DNA of 64,000 nt from Candidatus Poribacteria bacterium (GTDB lineage Bacteria; Poribacteria; WGA-4E; UBA9662): NCBI GenBank assembly GCA_002709695.1, contig PAQF01000028.1:62001-126000 (forward strand), in the 5' to 3' direction. Below the pieces are notes generated by a model. The model saw only the letters and a program-made list of their open reading frames with translations, ran no database searches and was not told the DNA's origin. Below are positions 18,228 through 25,193 of the stretch, one piece after another. The position numbers and the translations under genes are program-made. Position 1 is the stretch's first letter, and each line of letters starts with the position of its first letter.

Positions 18228-19595
18228 ATGAAAATTAATCAGTCCAAATACGAAACTGAACTCCATATCCTAGGTGGAGGCCCCGCGGGTCTTGCCGCTG
18301 CCTACTACGCAAAAAATCAAGGCTTGGATTTCAAGCTGATTGAAGGAGGAAGAAATTTAGGTGGTAACTGTCGAACGCTTCGGTTGGGAGACTGTCTATT
18401 CGACACCGGAGCCCATCGTTTTCATGATAAGGATCCTGAAATTACTCAACTAGTTAAAAAACTGTTGGGTGATGATTTACTTCGAGTGTCGGCTCCAAGC
18501 CATATTTTCCATCAGGATCGTTTTTTTCAGTTTCCTCTGACGTTGTCCAATCTGGTTAGAAAGTTGGATCCAAAGACTCTCTTTAAAATTGCTGTTGAGA
18601 ATATCGGTTTTAGGGACAGTAGAAGTTCAGCTCAGATAACTAACTTCGCTGAGTTTGCACACTATCATTATGGGCAAACACTGTCAGAAAAATTTTTGCT
18701 AAACTATTCCCAAAAACTATGGGGACTCGATGCTAATCTTCTGTCTCCGGTTATATCAGGTGGTAGGTTAAACGGGCTAAATTTAAAGCATTTTATCCAA
18801 GAATCTCTTTTAGGCCAAGGAGAATCTCCAAAGCATTTGGACGGAACCTTTTTTTATCCAAGATATGGTTTTGGCATGATCGTTGATAAATTAGCAGAAT
18901 CTATCGGGCAATTGAATATACAGACTAGTTGTCGCATCACTCGTTTATTGCATAGCAACCGTCGAATTGAAAATGTAGTTATTAATAACAATAAGACATT
19001 ACCTGTTTCGCAAGTCATCAGCACCCTACCCCTAACTTTAACAGTGCAAATGTTAGAGCCAGAACCACCAATCGAATTGCTATCTATTGCTCGCTCAATC
19101 CAATTTCGTCATCTAATCTTAGTCGTATTTTGCCTAAATAGTAATTCTTTCTCAGATAATGCTTCAATCTATTTTCCAGAACCTAAATTTCCTTTTACTC
19201 GACTGTATGAACCCAAAAATCGTAGCAAAAAAATGGCTCCGGATGAACAAACCGCAATTGTGCTGGAACTACCTTGTTACAATGACGAGGCTGTTTGGCA
19301 AATGCCAGATTCATCATTGCAAGATCAAGTATGGAAAGCCTTGCAAAACGTCAAGCTAATCGACCCAAGCAAAATTCTGCAGCAAAAAACATTTAAACTG
19401 CCTTTCGCTTATCCGGTACTCACTACGGGGTTTGAGGCTAAGGTGACCCAATTAATTGAATACTGCCAAAAATTCGAGAACCTTCATCTAACGGGACGCA
19501 ATGCCTTATTTCGTTATTTGCATCTGCATGATCTCTTCAAACTCGGCCAATTGTCTGTTGAGAAGGTGATAAAATCAAGTAATGCAATTTGCTGA
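18228..19595 (+). CDS. FAD-dependent oxidoreductase, protoporphyrinogen-oxidase / amine-oxidase family
   Basis: A 455-residue flavoprotein. The N-terminal dinucleotide fold reads LHILGGGPAGLAAAYYAKNQG, followed by LIEGGRNLGGNCRT and FDTGAHRFHD. This is the opening of flavin amine oxidases of the protoporphyrinogen-oxidase and UDP-galactopyranose-mutase-like group. The middle has LNYSQKLWGLDANLLSP and FFYPRYGFGMIVDKL, the end LTGRNALFRYLHLHDL, where the FAD is closed in. ATG 18228 is taken rather than a TTG at 18195. It stands alone under a promoter with a Fur-like box, so a heme- or siderophore-related oxidation is plausible. Substrate cannot be named; a carotenoid or sugar-nucleotide enzyme is also possible. 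Confidence 0.7.
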   Translation: MKINQSKYETELHILGGGPAGLAAAYYAKNQGLDFKLIEGGRNLGGNCRTLRLGDCLFDTGAHRFHDKDPEITQLVKKLLGDDLLRVSAPSHIFHQDRFFQFPLTLSNLVRKLDPKTLFKIAVENIGFRDSRSSAQITNFAEFAHYHYGQTLSEKFLLNYSQKLWGLDANLLSPVISGGRLNGLNLKHFIQESLLGQGESPKHLDGTFFYPRYGFGMIVDKLAESIGQLNIQTSCRITRLLHSNRRIENVVINNNKTLPVSQVISTLPLTLTVQMLEPEPPIELLSIARSIQFRHLILVVFCLNSNSFSDNASIYFPEPKFPFTRLYEPKNRSKKMAPDEQTAIVLELPCYNDEAVWQMPDSSLQDQVWKALQNVKLIDPSKILQQKTFKLPFAYPVLTTGFEAKVTQLIEYCQKFENLHLTGRNALFRYLHLHDLFKLGQLSVEKVIKSSNAIC

Positions 19596-19869
19596 AAAGT
19601 GATGAATTCACCTGACTACAAAACATGGATTGAATTCTGGCTTTCTACAAGTTTAAATTTATAATGAAATTATTGAAGTTTCCAAGGAATTAAAAGTAAA
19701 CGTTGTTTTTTTTACTTCAGTTAGTCTCCTTTTTGTAAGGTGTTTTTATATTCGCCTAAAATCTGATAATGCCCTATGATGACTGGATTCTCCCAAGAGG
19801 AAATATATTCAGATACTATCGTGTTAGGAAAAATTTTGCTAATAAAAACCAAAAATATGCTATTTCTGC

Positions 19870-19899
19870 TTGACGTAGTAAAATCGAAACAGATATAAT
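19870..19899 (+). promoter_or_regulatory. Strong sigma70-type promoter of the first TonB-receptor operon
   Basis: TTGACG (19870-19875), 18-base spacer, perfect TATAAT (19894-19899). The leader from about 19906 to the lipoprotein start at 20063 holds the Fur-like box and the long inverted repeat. The 270 bases before it (19596-19869) show nothing else. Confidence 0.75.
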
Positions 19900-19918
19900 C
19901 AGAGCATGCGCAGAACAG

Positions 19919-20038
19919 TGAGATTGAGACTTAGTTTCAGCCTGGTTAAACGCGAAACGCGCAGTCCTGTCAAGGGTAATGCTATTATGGAACTCTGATT
20001 TTTTTTGAATAAAATAAAGATATTAAGTCTCAATCTCA
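19919..20038 (+). ncRNA. Possible structured leader (element C) before the lipoprotein-TonB receptor operon
   Basis: A 15-bp perfect inverted repeat (TGAGATTGAGACTTA 19919-19933 and TAAGTCTCAATCTCA 20024-20038) would close a 90-nt loop. The loop holds a small hairpin CGCG-AAA-CGCG and GTCCTGTCAAGGGT (19964-19977), close to the core GTCCTGTCAACGGTC of elements A and B. The transcript from the 19870 promoter starts about 13 bases upstream. The left arm also reads as a Fur-like box, so the repeat could act as DNA rather than RNA. Confidence 0.35.
19925..19939 (+). promoter_or_regulatory. Putative Fur-type 7-1-7 operator
   Basis: TGAGACTtAGTTTCA differs from TGAGACTcAGTCTCA by the centre and one arm base. 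It begins 25 bases after the -10 of the 19870 promoter. Confidence 0.5.
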
Positions 20039-20062
20039 AAACAATCGCAAGGCAAAGAAAAT

Positions 20063-20305
20063 ATGAAGATGACTTTTTTAACAATATTGTTCTGGTTAAC
20101 TTTATGTGCTGTGGTCTTCTCCAGTTGTGAAAGTGATCCTATACTTAAACCTCAAACGGATAGTGGTGAAGATAAGGGCAGTTATGGGAATAGTGATTTC
20201 TTTGAGCTTTCGCCGACGGTAAAAGCCGCACCACGTTCTCAATCCGAGTCACAAGTAAAGTCCCACAATGATCAGAAAAAAAGCTTGAACCCAGAACGTT
20301 TCTAA
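20063..20305 (+). CDS. Small lipoprotein of unknown function
   Basis: An 80-residue protein with a clear lipoprotein signal: MKMTFLTILFWLTLCAVVFSSC-ES, Cys at residue 22. The mature 58 residues are polar and probably disordered (Ser, Lys, Gln, Asp-rich), with no known motif. It is the first gene after the promoter at 19870 and lies 43 bases before the TonB receptor, so the two are co-expressed. AAGGCAAAG precedes the ATG. A role assisting the receptor is only inferred from position. Confidence 0.65.
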   Translation: MKMTFLTILFWLTLCAVVFSSCESDPILKPQTDSGEDKGSYGNSDFFELSPTVKAAPRSQSESQVKSHNDQKKSLNPERF

Positions 20306-20348
20306 CTAAAATTGATAAATTTTCGAGAGGTATAACTTAAAAATTCTA

Positions 20349-22850
20349 ATGATGTTTTCAAGAATGATAGTATCACTGATACTCATGATTTTGCCAAATT
20401 TGATTTTAGGGGCAGAAAACTCTGTCATTGCAGGATTTGAGGATTCCGCTACCATCCATGGAAAAGTTATTGACCAAGATAACCGACAACCCATTATTGG
20501 TGCAGTAGTTACACTTGACGGAAATAACCAAACCCTTTTTGAATCAGTTACCAAAAAGAATGGTAAGTTTCAGTTTACTAGGCTCAAAACTGAAGTACAA
20601 AATCTAACGGTTACACACATAGGTTACGAGGATTACCAACAGCGAATTGATCTCAATACTATTGCAGAGCAATCTTTAGAAATCGCTCTGGTTAGTAACC
20701 TGATAAAACTCTCACCGATTGTGATTATTGGGCAAGCACCTAGTATCAATAAAAAACTGGCTGGTACCGCCAGCAAAATTAGTACGAAAACAGTTGAACT
20801 GATTCAGCCTATAGGAACACAAGAATTACTAGAACTGATTCCAGGTATAAATGGCTACGCTGACGATGGTTTTGGAAACTCACGTTTAAGCATCGGTATT
20901 CGTGGGTTGAACCCTCGGCGCAGCTCACGTATCTTAATACTGGAAGACGGTGTGCCAATACAACCTGCTGTCTATATCTATCCCAATGCATACTACAATC
21001 CACCTGCGGATAGAATTGACTCAGTAGAGGTCATTAAGGGAAGTTCAGCTATTCGCTTTGGCCCTCAAACAATGGGTGGTGTAATTAACTATATAACCCG
21101 TCGTCCAAACGGTAGTAAAGGTTTTGCTTATCGATTAACGGGTGGATCCAACCGATATAGAAGCCTCTTTACTGAGTTGCGGGGAATTGGCAATGACTCG
21201 ACTCAAACTGACCTGCAATTTCTTTATAAAGGCGGTGATGGATTTCGGGAAAATAATACTTTCAACCAAATGAATGCTACTCTTAAAACCCAACTACAGC
21301 TAAGTAGTTCCAAACTATTATATATAAAGGCAAACACCAACTACGAAAATTCCGCTGCTACTTATACGGGGTTGACTGAGTATTCATTTGAAAAGGATCC
21401 CAATTTTAATCCTAAGGAAGATGACAATTTCAAAATCATTCGGCCTTCACTGGATATTATCTATACTAATAAAATTACGTCCGCTTTGGTAGCCAATACC
21501 ATCGCATATGTCAATGTCTTCGATCGTCGATGGTGGAGAGAAGATGATATCTTCGTTCGTCCATCTGCCCTTAGAAGTGACATATTGAGTCCCATACCCT
21601 ATTTTCAAGGTGGGGATTTGGTTAGAACCGGCGGAGGCAAAAGTAATTTTGGTATCCTGCGAACCTTTTACACTGGTGGTATTGAACAAAATTATAATTT
21701 AGCCCATCAAATAGCAGGTCAAACCAGCCACATGCAAGTTGGTGGTCGGGTTCATTGGGAGCGGTTTATTGATGATAAAAAAGTGGGTAATAAAATAGAC
21801 GCCCGCAATGCTGACAGTGTCTATTATACTGGGACTCCAGACAAAGCAGATGACCCAGTAAAGATAGTGGGACAAAGTCATCATTACGAAACATTTGCTC
21901 TATCTCTCTATGCAGATGAAACAATAGAGTGGGAAAAATTAATCTTAAAACCAGGACTCCGCTTCGAAGTTTTTGAACAAGAACGGGTTGATCGATTGAG
22001 AGGTTCTGTATTAGATGACAAAGTTTCGTCGGTGTTCTTACCCGGAATTGGTGTTAACTACCAATTTGAGCAATTGAATTTCTTTGGAGGAGTTCATCGA
22101 GGATATACACCTCCATCAAGTGGCACTTTAAAAGTTACAAACTTCGGCCAAAATGTAGGTTCGGGTGGTTTAGATCTTAAGGCAGAGAAGAGTTGGAATG
22201 TTGAAATCGGTTTGCGTTTATGGCAACCTTTGATTACGCTTGAAGCTTCGGCATTCCTAGTTAAGATCAGTGATTTAGTCGCAGCCGGTAGGGGAACAGC
22301 GTTCAAGAACTTAGGTAAAGTTGATAACCAAGGTGTAGAGTTAGGGCTAGCTGTCAAATCATCGGCGTGGACCGCTTTACTTCCCGATTTCAATTTGTCT
22401 TATACATATCTCCAGACTGAGATTAAAAGTGGGCAGGTGAAATCATCCATTGTCGCCGGAAAAGATGTTGATTTGGCAGGTAATCAATTGCCTTACGCCC
22501 CCACTCATACGTTGACTATAGGTGCTGTCAAAAACATCGGCCAGAAACTCCGACTGCGGAGCGATCTACGCTTCGTTGATCGCGTCTTTACCGACTTTGA
22601 AAATACGAACAAAACCTCAAACAGAGGAGACATGGGTCCAATACCAAGCTATTCAATTCTGAATGTCAGTCTAGATTACACACTGACGCCAACTTGGCAG
22701 TTTTTTTTAGCGGGCAAAAATATACTGGATAAAGTGTACATTGGTTCTCGTTTACACTCAAATCCAGGCCAGCCGCAAGCCAACTTGAGTTCGGGGATCT
22801 TGATAGGGCCGCGAAGGCAAATAAATGTAGGTATTAGAAGAAGCTTGTAG
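20349..22850 (+). CDS. TonB-dependent outer-membrane receptor (FecA-like) with carboxypeptidase-regulatory-like domain
   Basis: An 833-residue outer-membrane receptor. After the signal peptide (residues 1-20) comes a CarboxypepD_reg-like beta-sandwich (about 35-115: HGKVIDQDNRQPIIGAVV, then GKFQF). The plug follows (QELLELIPGIN, SIGIRGLNPRRSSRILILED, IDSVEVIKGSSAIRFGPQTMGGVINYITRRP) and then a 22-strand-type barrel ending in GPRRQINVGIRRSL. The plug resembles FecA-type ferric-citrate or siderophore receptors. It lies behind a promoter with a Fur-like box, in one operon with the small lipoprotein. Energy would come from TonB-ExbBD, not encoded in this window. The ligand is not known; an iron chelate is the best guess. 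Confidence 0.9.
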   Translation: MMFSRMIVSLILMILPNLILGAENSVIAGFEDSATIHGKVIDQDNRQPIIGAVVTLDGNNQTLFESVTKKNGKFQFTRLKTEVQNLTVTHIGYEDYQQRIDLNTIAEQSLEIALVSNLIKLSPIVIIGQAPSINKKLAGTASKISTKTVELIQPIGTQELLELIPGINGYADDGFGNSRLSIGIRGLNPRRSSRILILEDGVPIQPAVYIYPNAYYNPPADRIDSVEVIKGSSAIRFGPQTMGGVINYITRRPNGSKGFAYRLTGGSNRYRSLFTELRGIGNDSTQTDLQFLYKGGDGFRENNTFNQMNATLKTQLQLSSSKLLYIKANTNYENSAATYTGLTEYSFEKDPNFNPKEDDNFKIIRPSLDIIYTNKITSALVANTIAYVNVFDRRWWREDDIFVRPSALRSDILSPIPYFQGGDLVRTGGGKSNFGILRTFYTGGIEQNYNLAHQIAGQTSHMQVGGRVHWERFIDDKKVGNKIDARNADSVYYTGTPDKADDPVKIVGQSHHYETFALSLYADETIEWEKLILKPGLRFEVFEQERVDRLRGSVLDDKVSSVFLPGIGVNYQFEQLNFFGGVHRGYTPPSSGTLKVTNFGQNVGSGGLDLKAEKSWNVEIGLRLWQPLITLEASAFLVKISDLVAAGRGTAFKNLGKVDNQGVELGLAVKSSAWTALLPDFNLSYTYLQTEIKSGQVKSSIVAGKDVDLAGNQLPYAPTHTLTIGAVKNIGQKLRLRSDLRFVDRVFTDFENTNKTSNRGDMGPIPSYSILNVSLDYTLTPTWQFFLAGKNILDKVYIGSRLHSNPGQPQANLSSGILIGPRRQINVGIRRSL

Positions 22851-22900
22851 TTCTAAAAAAAAGAACCCTCTGAAGGGATTTATATACATTAAGGAAATAA

Positions 22901-23062
22901 AACAGAAAAGGCCAATTCAGATATTCGGGCGTCCTGTCAACGGTCAATTGTTAGTGACAGCCTAAATAGCTGAAACCCCAATTTTACCCAACTGTTTTGT
23001 ATCGTATGGCTCAAATTGCTTGTGTCAAGCGATACAAGTAGGTTTTTTATGCCTTTTCTGTT
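22901..23062 (+). ncRNA. Conserved structured leader element A (candidate riboswitch), upstream of hmuV
   Basis: A 162-nt element closed by perfect 12-bp arms, AACAGAAAAGGC (22901-22912) and GCCTTTTCTGTT (23051-23062). It shares with element B (25014) the 5' part up to the core GTCCTGTCAACGGTC (22931-22945). Also shared are GCTCAAATT, TAGGyTTTTT and the 3' arm. An internal stem TTGTATCG / CGATACAA is replaced in B by different but mostly pairing bases. It lies 50 bases after the TonB receptor stop and 293 bases before hmuV. It does not fit the cobalamin, Mn, Moco, NiCo or fluoride consensus as I know them. Confidence 0.5.
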
Positions 23063-23355
23063 GACACAATAATAGCTTTTTGGTTTTTGGATGTCAAGAC
23101 TGAGAGGGTATATTCGTAGATTTAGACATCAGTTAATCTATATATCTGCATATCTGCTGAGCTTGGCTGGTTGGCTTTGGAAAGTTATTAAACAAACCAA
23201 TAGGCCTACAATTAAGTTGATTCGGCTCTTGGTTATTACGAGGGTTAATGCGTACTAGTTACAATAGAGAAATTTCAAATTACAATTCGGTTGTAAATTA
23301 CGATCGATCTCTGAAAACCACGGTCATATTGGTCATGTTAACAACCTAGGGTTAT
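23063..23355 (+). other. Leader of the hmuV operon with a 6-bp inverted repeat
   Basis: No gene is seen. A perfect inverted repeat TTACAA-TTCGG-TTGTAA (23280-23296) lies 60 bases before hmuV and could be an operator or a small hairpin. No good promoter pair could be fixed, so transcription may come through element A from upstream. Confidence 0.35.
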
Positions 23356-24144
23356 ATGCTTGAGATTTCCAATCTTAGCTTCCAACTGGGAACAAAAACC
23401 TTGGTCAAACAGATTAATTTGGAAATTGATCGTGGGCAGTTTTGGGCATTAGTTGGTCCTAATGGAGCAGGGAAAAGTACGCTACTCAACTTAGTAGCAG
23501 GGGATTTACAGCCCAGTACTGGTTCTATCCGGTTTGATGGGAAGGTGCTTCAAAGCTATACACAAGCAGAATTAGCACGAAAACGAGCTTACTTGTTGCA
23601 GCAAAGACGAGTCGAATTCCCTTTTCAAGTTTTGGAAATAGTTTTGCTAGGGCGCATACCACACTTAGAGGGGCGAAAAGAAGAGGAAACTGATGTCAAG
23701 CAAGCTCGATTCGCCCTCAACCGCCTTGATTCAGAAGAATTCTCTGATCGGATTTATCCAACATTATCAGGAGGTGAAGCTAGTCGTGTTGATATGGCTC
23801 GTACCATTACTCAGGATACAGATTTGCTCTTGCTGGATGAGCCTTCCAATCATTTGGATCCTCGTCATCAGATACAGGTGTTGGAACTATGTCAATCACT
23901 GATTTCGGAAAATCGAACAATCATAGCGGCCATGCATGACCTAAATTTGGCCGCGCTCTTTGCTGACCAAGTTATCATGTTAAACCAAGGTCAAATAGTA
24001 GCCATTGGTTCACCTAGCCAAGTCTTTACTGAAACTAAATTGGAAAATGTATATAACCTCAAGTTTGAGATTTTAACACATTCCAGTGGTAAGCCATTAG
24101 TCATACCACAATTGGGGACACTAACAAGTACCAAACAAGTTTAA
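23356..24144 (+). CDS. hmuV: Heme ABC transporter ATP-binding protein
   Basis: A 262-residue ABC ATPase: Walker A GPNGAGKST (about residue 34), Q-loop LLQQRR, signature LSGGE, Walker B LLLLDEPSNHLDP, and H-loop AAMHDLN. The sequence type is that of FecE/HmuV/BtuD ATPases, which power FecCD-type permeases importing heme, siderophores or cobalamin. The matching permease (30243) and binding protein (29268) lie in the same direction in this cluster, with Fur, a heme-degrading enzyme, an HmuR-like receptor and HmuY-like proteins between, so heme is the likely cargo. It is the first gene after element A. Fur follows 31 bases later in one operon. Confidence 0.85.
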   Translation: MLEISNLSFQLGTKTLVKQINLEIDRGQFWALVGPNGAGKSTLLNLVAGDLQPSTGSIRFDGKVLQSYTQAELARKRAYLLQQRRVEFPFQVLEIVLLGRIPHLEGRKEEETDVKQARFALNRLDSEEFSDRIYPTLSGGEASRVDMARTITQDTDLLLLDEPSNHLDPRHQIQVLELCQSLISENRTIIAAMHDLNLAALFADQVIMLNQGQIVAIGSPSQVFTETKLENVYNLKFEILTHSSGKPLVIPQLGTLTSTKQV

Positions 24145-24175
24145 GGGCTAAACTTAGAGGAGATTTTTCTAAAAG

Positions 24176-24604
24176 ATGACTGCCGAATCCATTCTGAATT
24201 TAGGAGAGATTACTACCCAAAATAGCTATCGGTGTTCTAAACAGCGTAATTTGATCTTAGACACATTGGTCGAATCTAAGAAACACTTAAATGCACAGGA
24301 ATTATACGAATTGGTTCGAAAAAAACGACCAAAAATCAGCTTAGGAACAGTCTACCGTAACTTGAATTTGCTACAAAAGCTAGGGTTGGTCAATACAATT
24401 TACCATCATGGCAAGAAGCGTTACGATGGCAGATTAGAAACTCACTATCATATTCTTTGCGTCAATTGTGACGAAATGACCGATTTAGAGGTTGATGGAC
24501 TGAGTGACCTAGGTATACAAGTTGACCCGAAAACTAGGTTTCGGATTTTAGAAAATGGGCTTATCTTCTTCGGAATATGTCCTACTTGTCATATAGAATT
24601 GTGA
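24176..24604 (+). CDS. fur: Fur-family metalloregulator
   Basis: A 142-residue Fur-family repressor. The winged-helix part (residues 15-85) has RNLILDTL, LNAQELYELVRKKRPKISLGTVYRNLNLLQKLGLV, and then KRYDGRLETHYHILCVNC. The paired CxxC motifs CVNC and CPTC form the structural zinc site, and the His-rich THYH precedes it. The regulatory site cannot be told apart by eye between Fur, PerR and Zur, but the location inside a heme-uptake operon favours iron. AGAGGAGA gives a good ribosome site. It probably binds the TGAGACTcAGTCTCA-type boxes around these loci (inference); Fur-family boxes of the 7-1-7 form are established. Confidence 0.85.
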   Translation: MTAESILNLGEITTQNSYRCSKQRNLILDTLVESKKHLNAQELYELVRKKRPKISLGTVYRNLNLLQKLGLVNTIYHHGKKRYDGRLETHYHILCVNCDEMTDLEVDGLSDLGIQVDPKTRFRILENGLIFFGICPTCHIEL

Positions 24605-24631
24605 AACTTTAATGTAAGGAAAAAACGAATA

Positions 24632-24988
24632 GTGATTACAGTTGCAAATCGAGTGTATGTTACGCCAGAATATAGATCCGATTTTGAGGAACGTTTCCGA
24701 TCCCGAGCCAAATTGGTTGATGGAATGCCTGGCTTTATTAGTAATCAGGTACTTCGACCTGTCAATGAAGATGATCCCTATGTTGTACTAACTTTATGGG
24801 AATCGAGAGACGATTTCGAGCGTTGGATTAAGTCCGACGAATTTGTTAAGGGCCATGCTCAGTCAGGTAGCCTGCCGTCAGAAGCCTACAGCCAACCCAA
24901 TGAATTGGAATTACATGAGGTTTTCTTAGATTCGTCCCAACCCAATTTAGAAGAAGAAGTTTCTAAAGGACCATTCAAAATACACTAA
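24632..24988 (+). CDS. IsdG-like heme-degrading monooxygenase (ABM domain)
   Basis: A 118-residue antibiotic-biosynthesis-monooxygenase-fold protein. VANRVYVTPEYRSDFEERF, VDGMPGFISNQVLRP, PYVVLTLWES and FERWIKSDEFVKGH match the IsdG/HmoA heme oxygenases. Asn6, Trp65 and His75 stand at the spacing of the catalytic Asn-Trp-His triad of IsdG, where the His binds heme iron. It would open imported heme and release iron in the cytoplasm. The start is GTG 24632 with AAGGAAAA upstream, 27 bases after fur. A 20-residue acidic tail follows the domain. Placement between heme transport genes supports the call. Element B begins 25 bases after its stop. Confidence 0.85.
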   Translation: MITVANRVYVTPEYRSDFEERFRSRAKLVDGMPGFISNQVLRPVNEDDPYVVLTLWESRDDFERWIKSDEFVKGHAQSGSLPSEAYSQPNELELHEVFLDSSQPNLEEEVSKGPFKIH

Positions 24989-25013
24989 AGAACATCAACA
25001 GAGGAAAATAGAT

Positions 25014-25172
25014 AGAAAAGGCTAATTCAGACATTCAGGAGTCCTGTCAACGGTCGATTGCGAATTGGTAAACTGAATTGTTCTGAAACTCCATCTTATC
25101 CAACTGATTTATTGCGTCCAGCTCAAATTCTGTAGAGTTAAACGAAATTGTTAGGCTTTTTGTGCCTTTTCT
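25014..25172 (+). ncRNA. Conserved structured leader element B (candidate riboswitch), directly before hmuR
   Basis: A 159-nt homologue of element A: arms AGAAAAGGC (25014-25022) and GCCTTTTCT (25164-25172), and an identical core GTCCTGTCAACGGTC (25041-25055). The middle is diverged but keeps GAAACyCCA, CCAACTG, GCTCAAATT and TAGG-T-run positions. The 3' arm ends about 20 bases before the hmuR start and almost touches its ribosome site (GAAGGAA), so pairing of the arms could affect translation. It lies inside the run hmuV-fur-heme oxygenase-hmuR, so it may act as an internal control. Confidence 0.55.
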
Positions 25173-25193
25173 GTTGAAGGAACAAAGCAATTT

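Noticed and set aside
22901..23062. Elements A and B as cobalamin riboswitches
   Set aside because: TonB receptors often follow cobalamin riboswitches, but the B12-box (GCCACTG type) and the other conserved blocks are absent.
22901..25172. Elements A and B as miniature inverted-repeat transposons
   Set aside because: The 12-bp ends look like terminal repeats, but I see no target-site duplications, the interior is diverged while a core is kept, and B sits exactly at a ribosome site. Not excluded completely.
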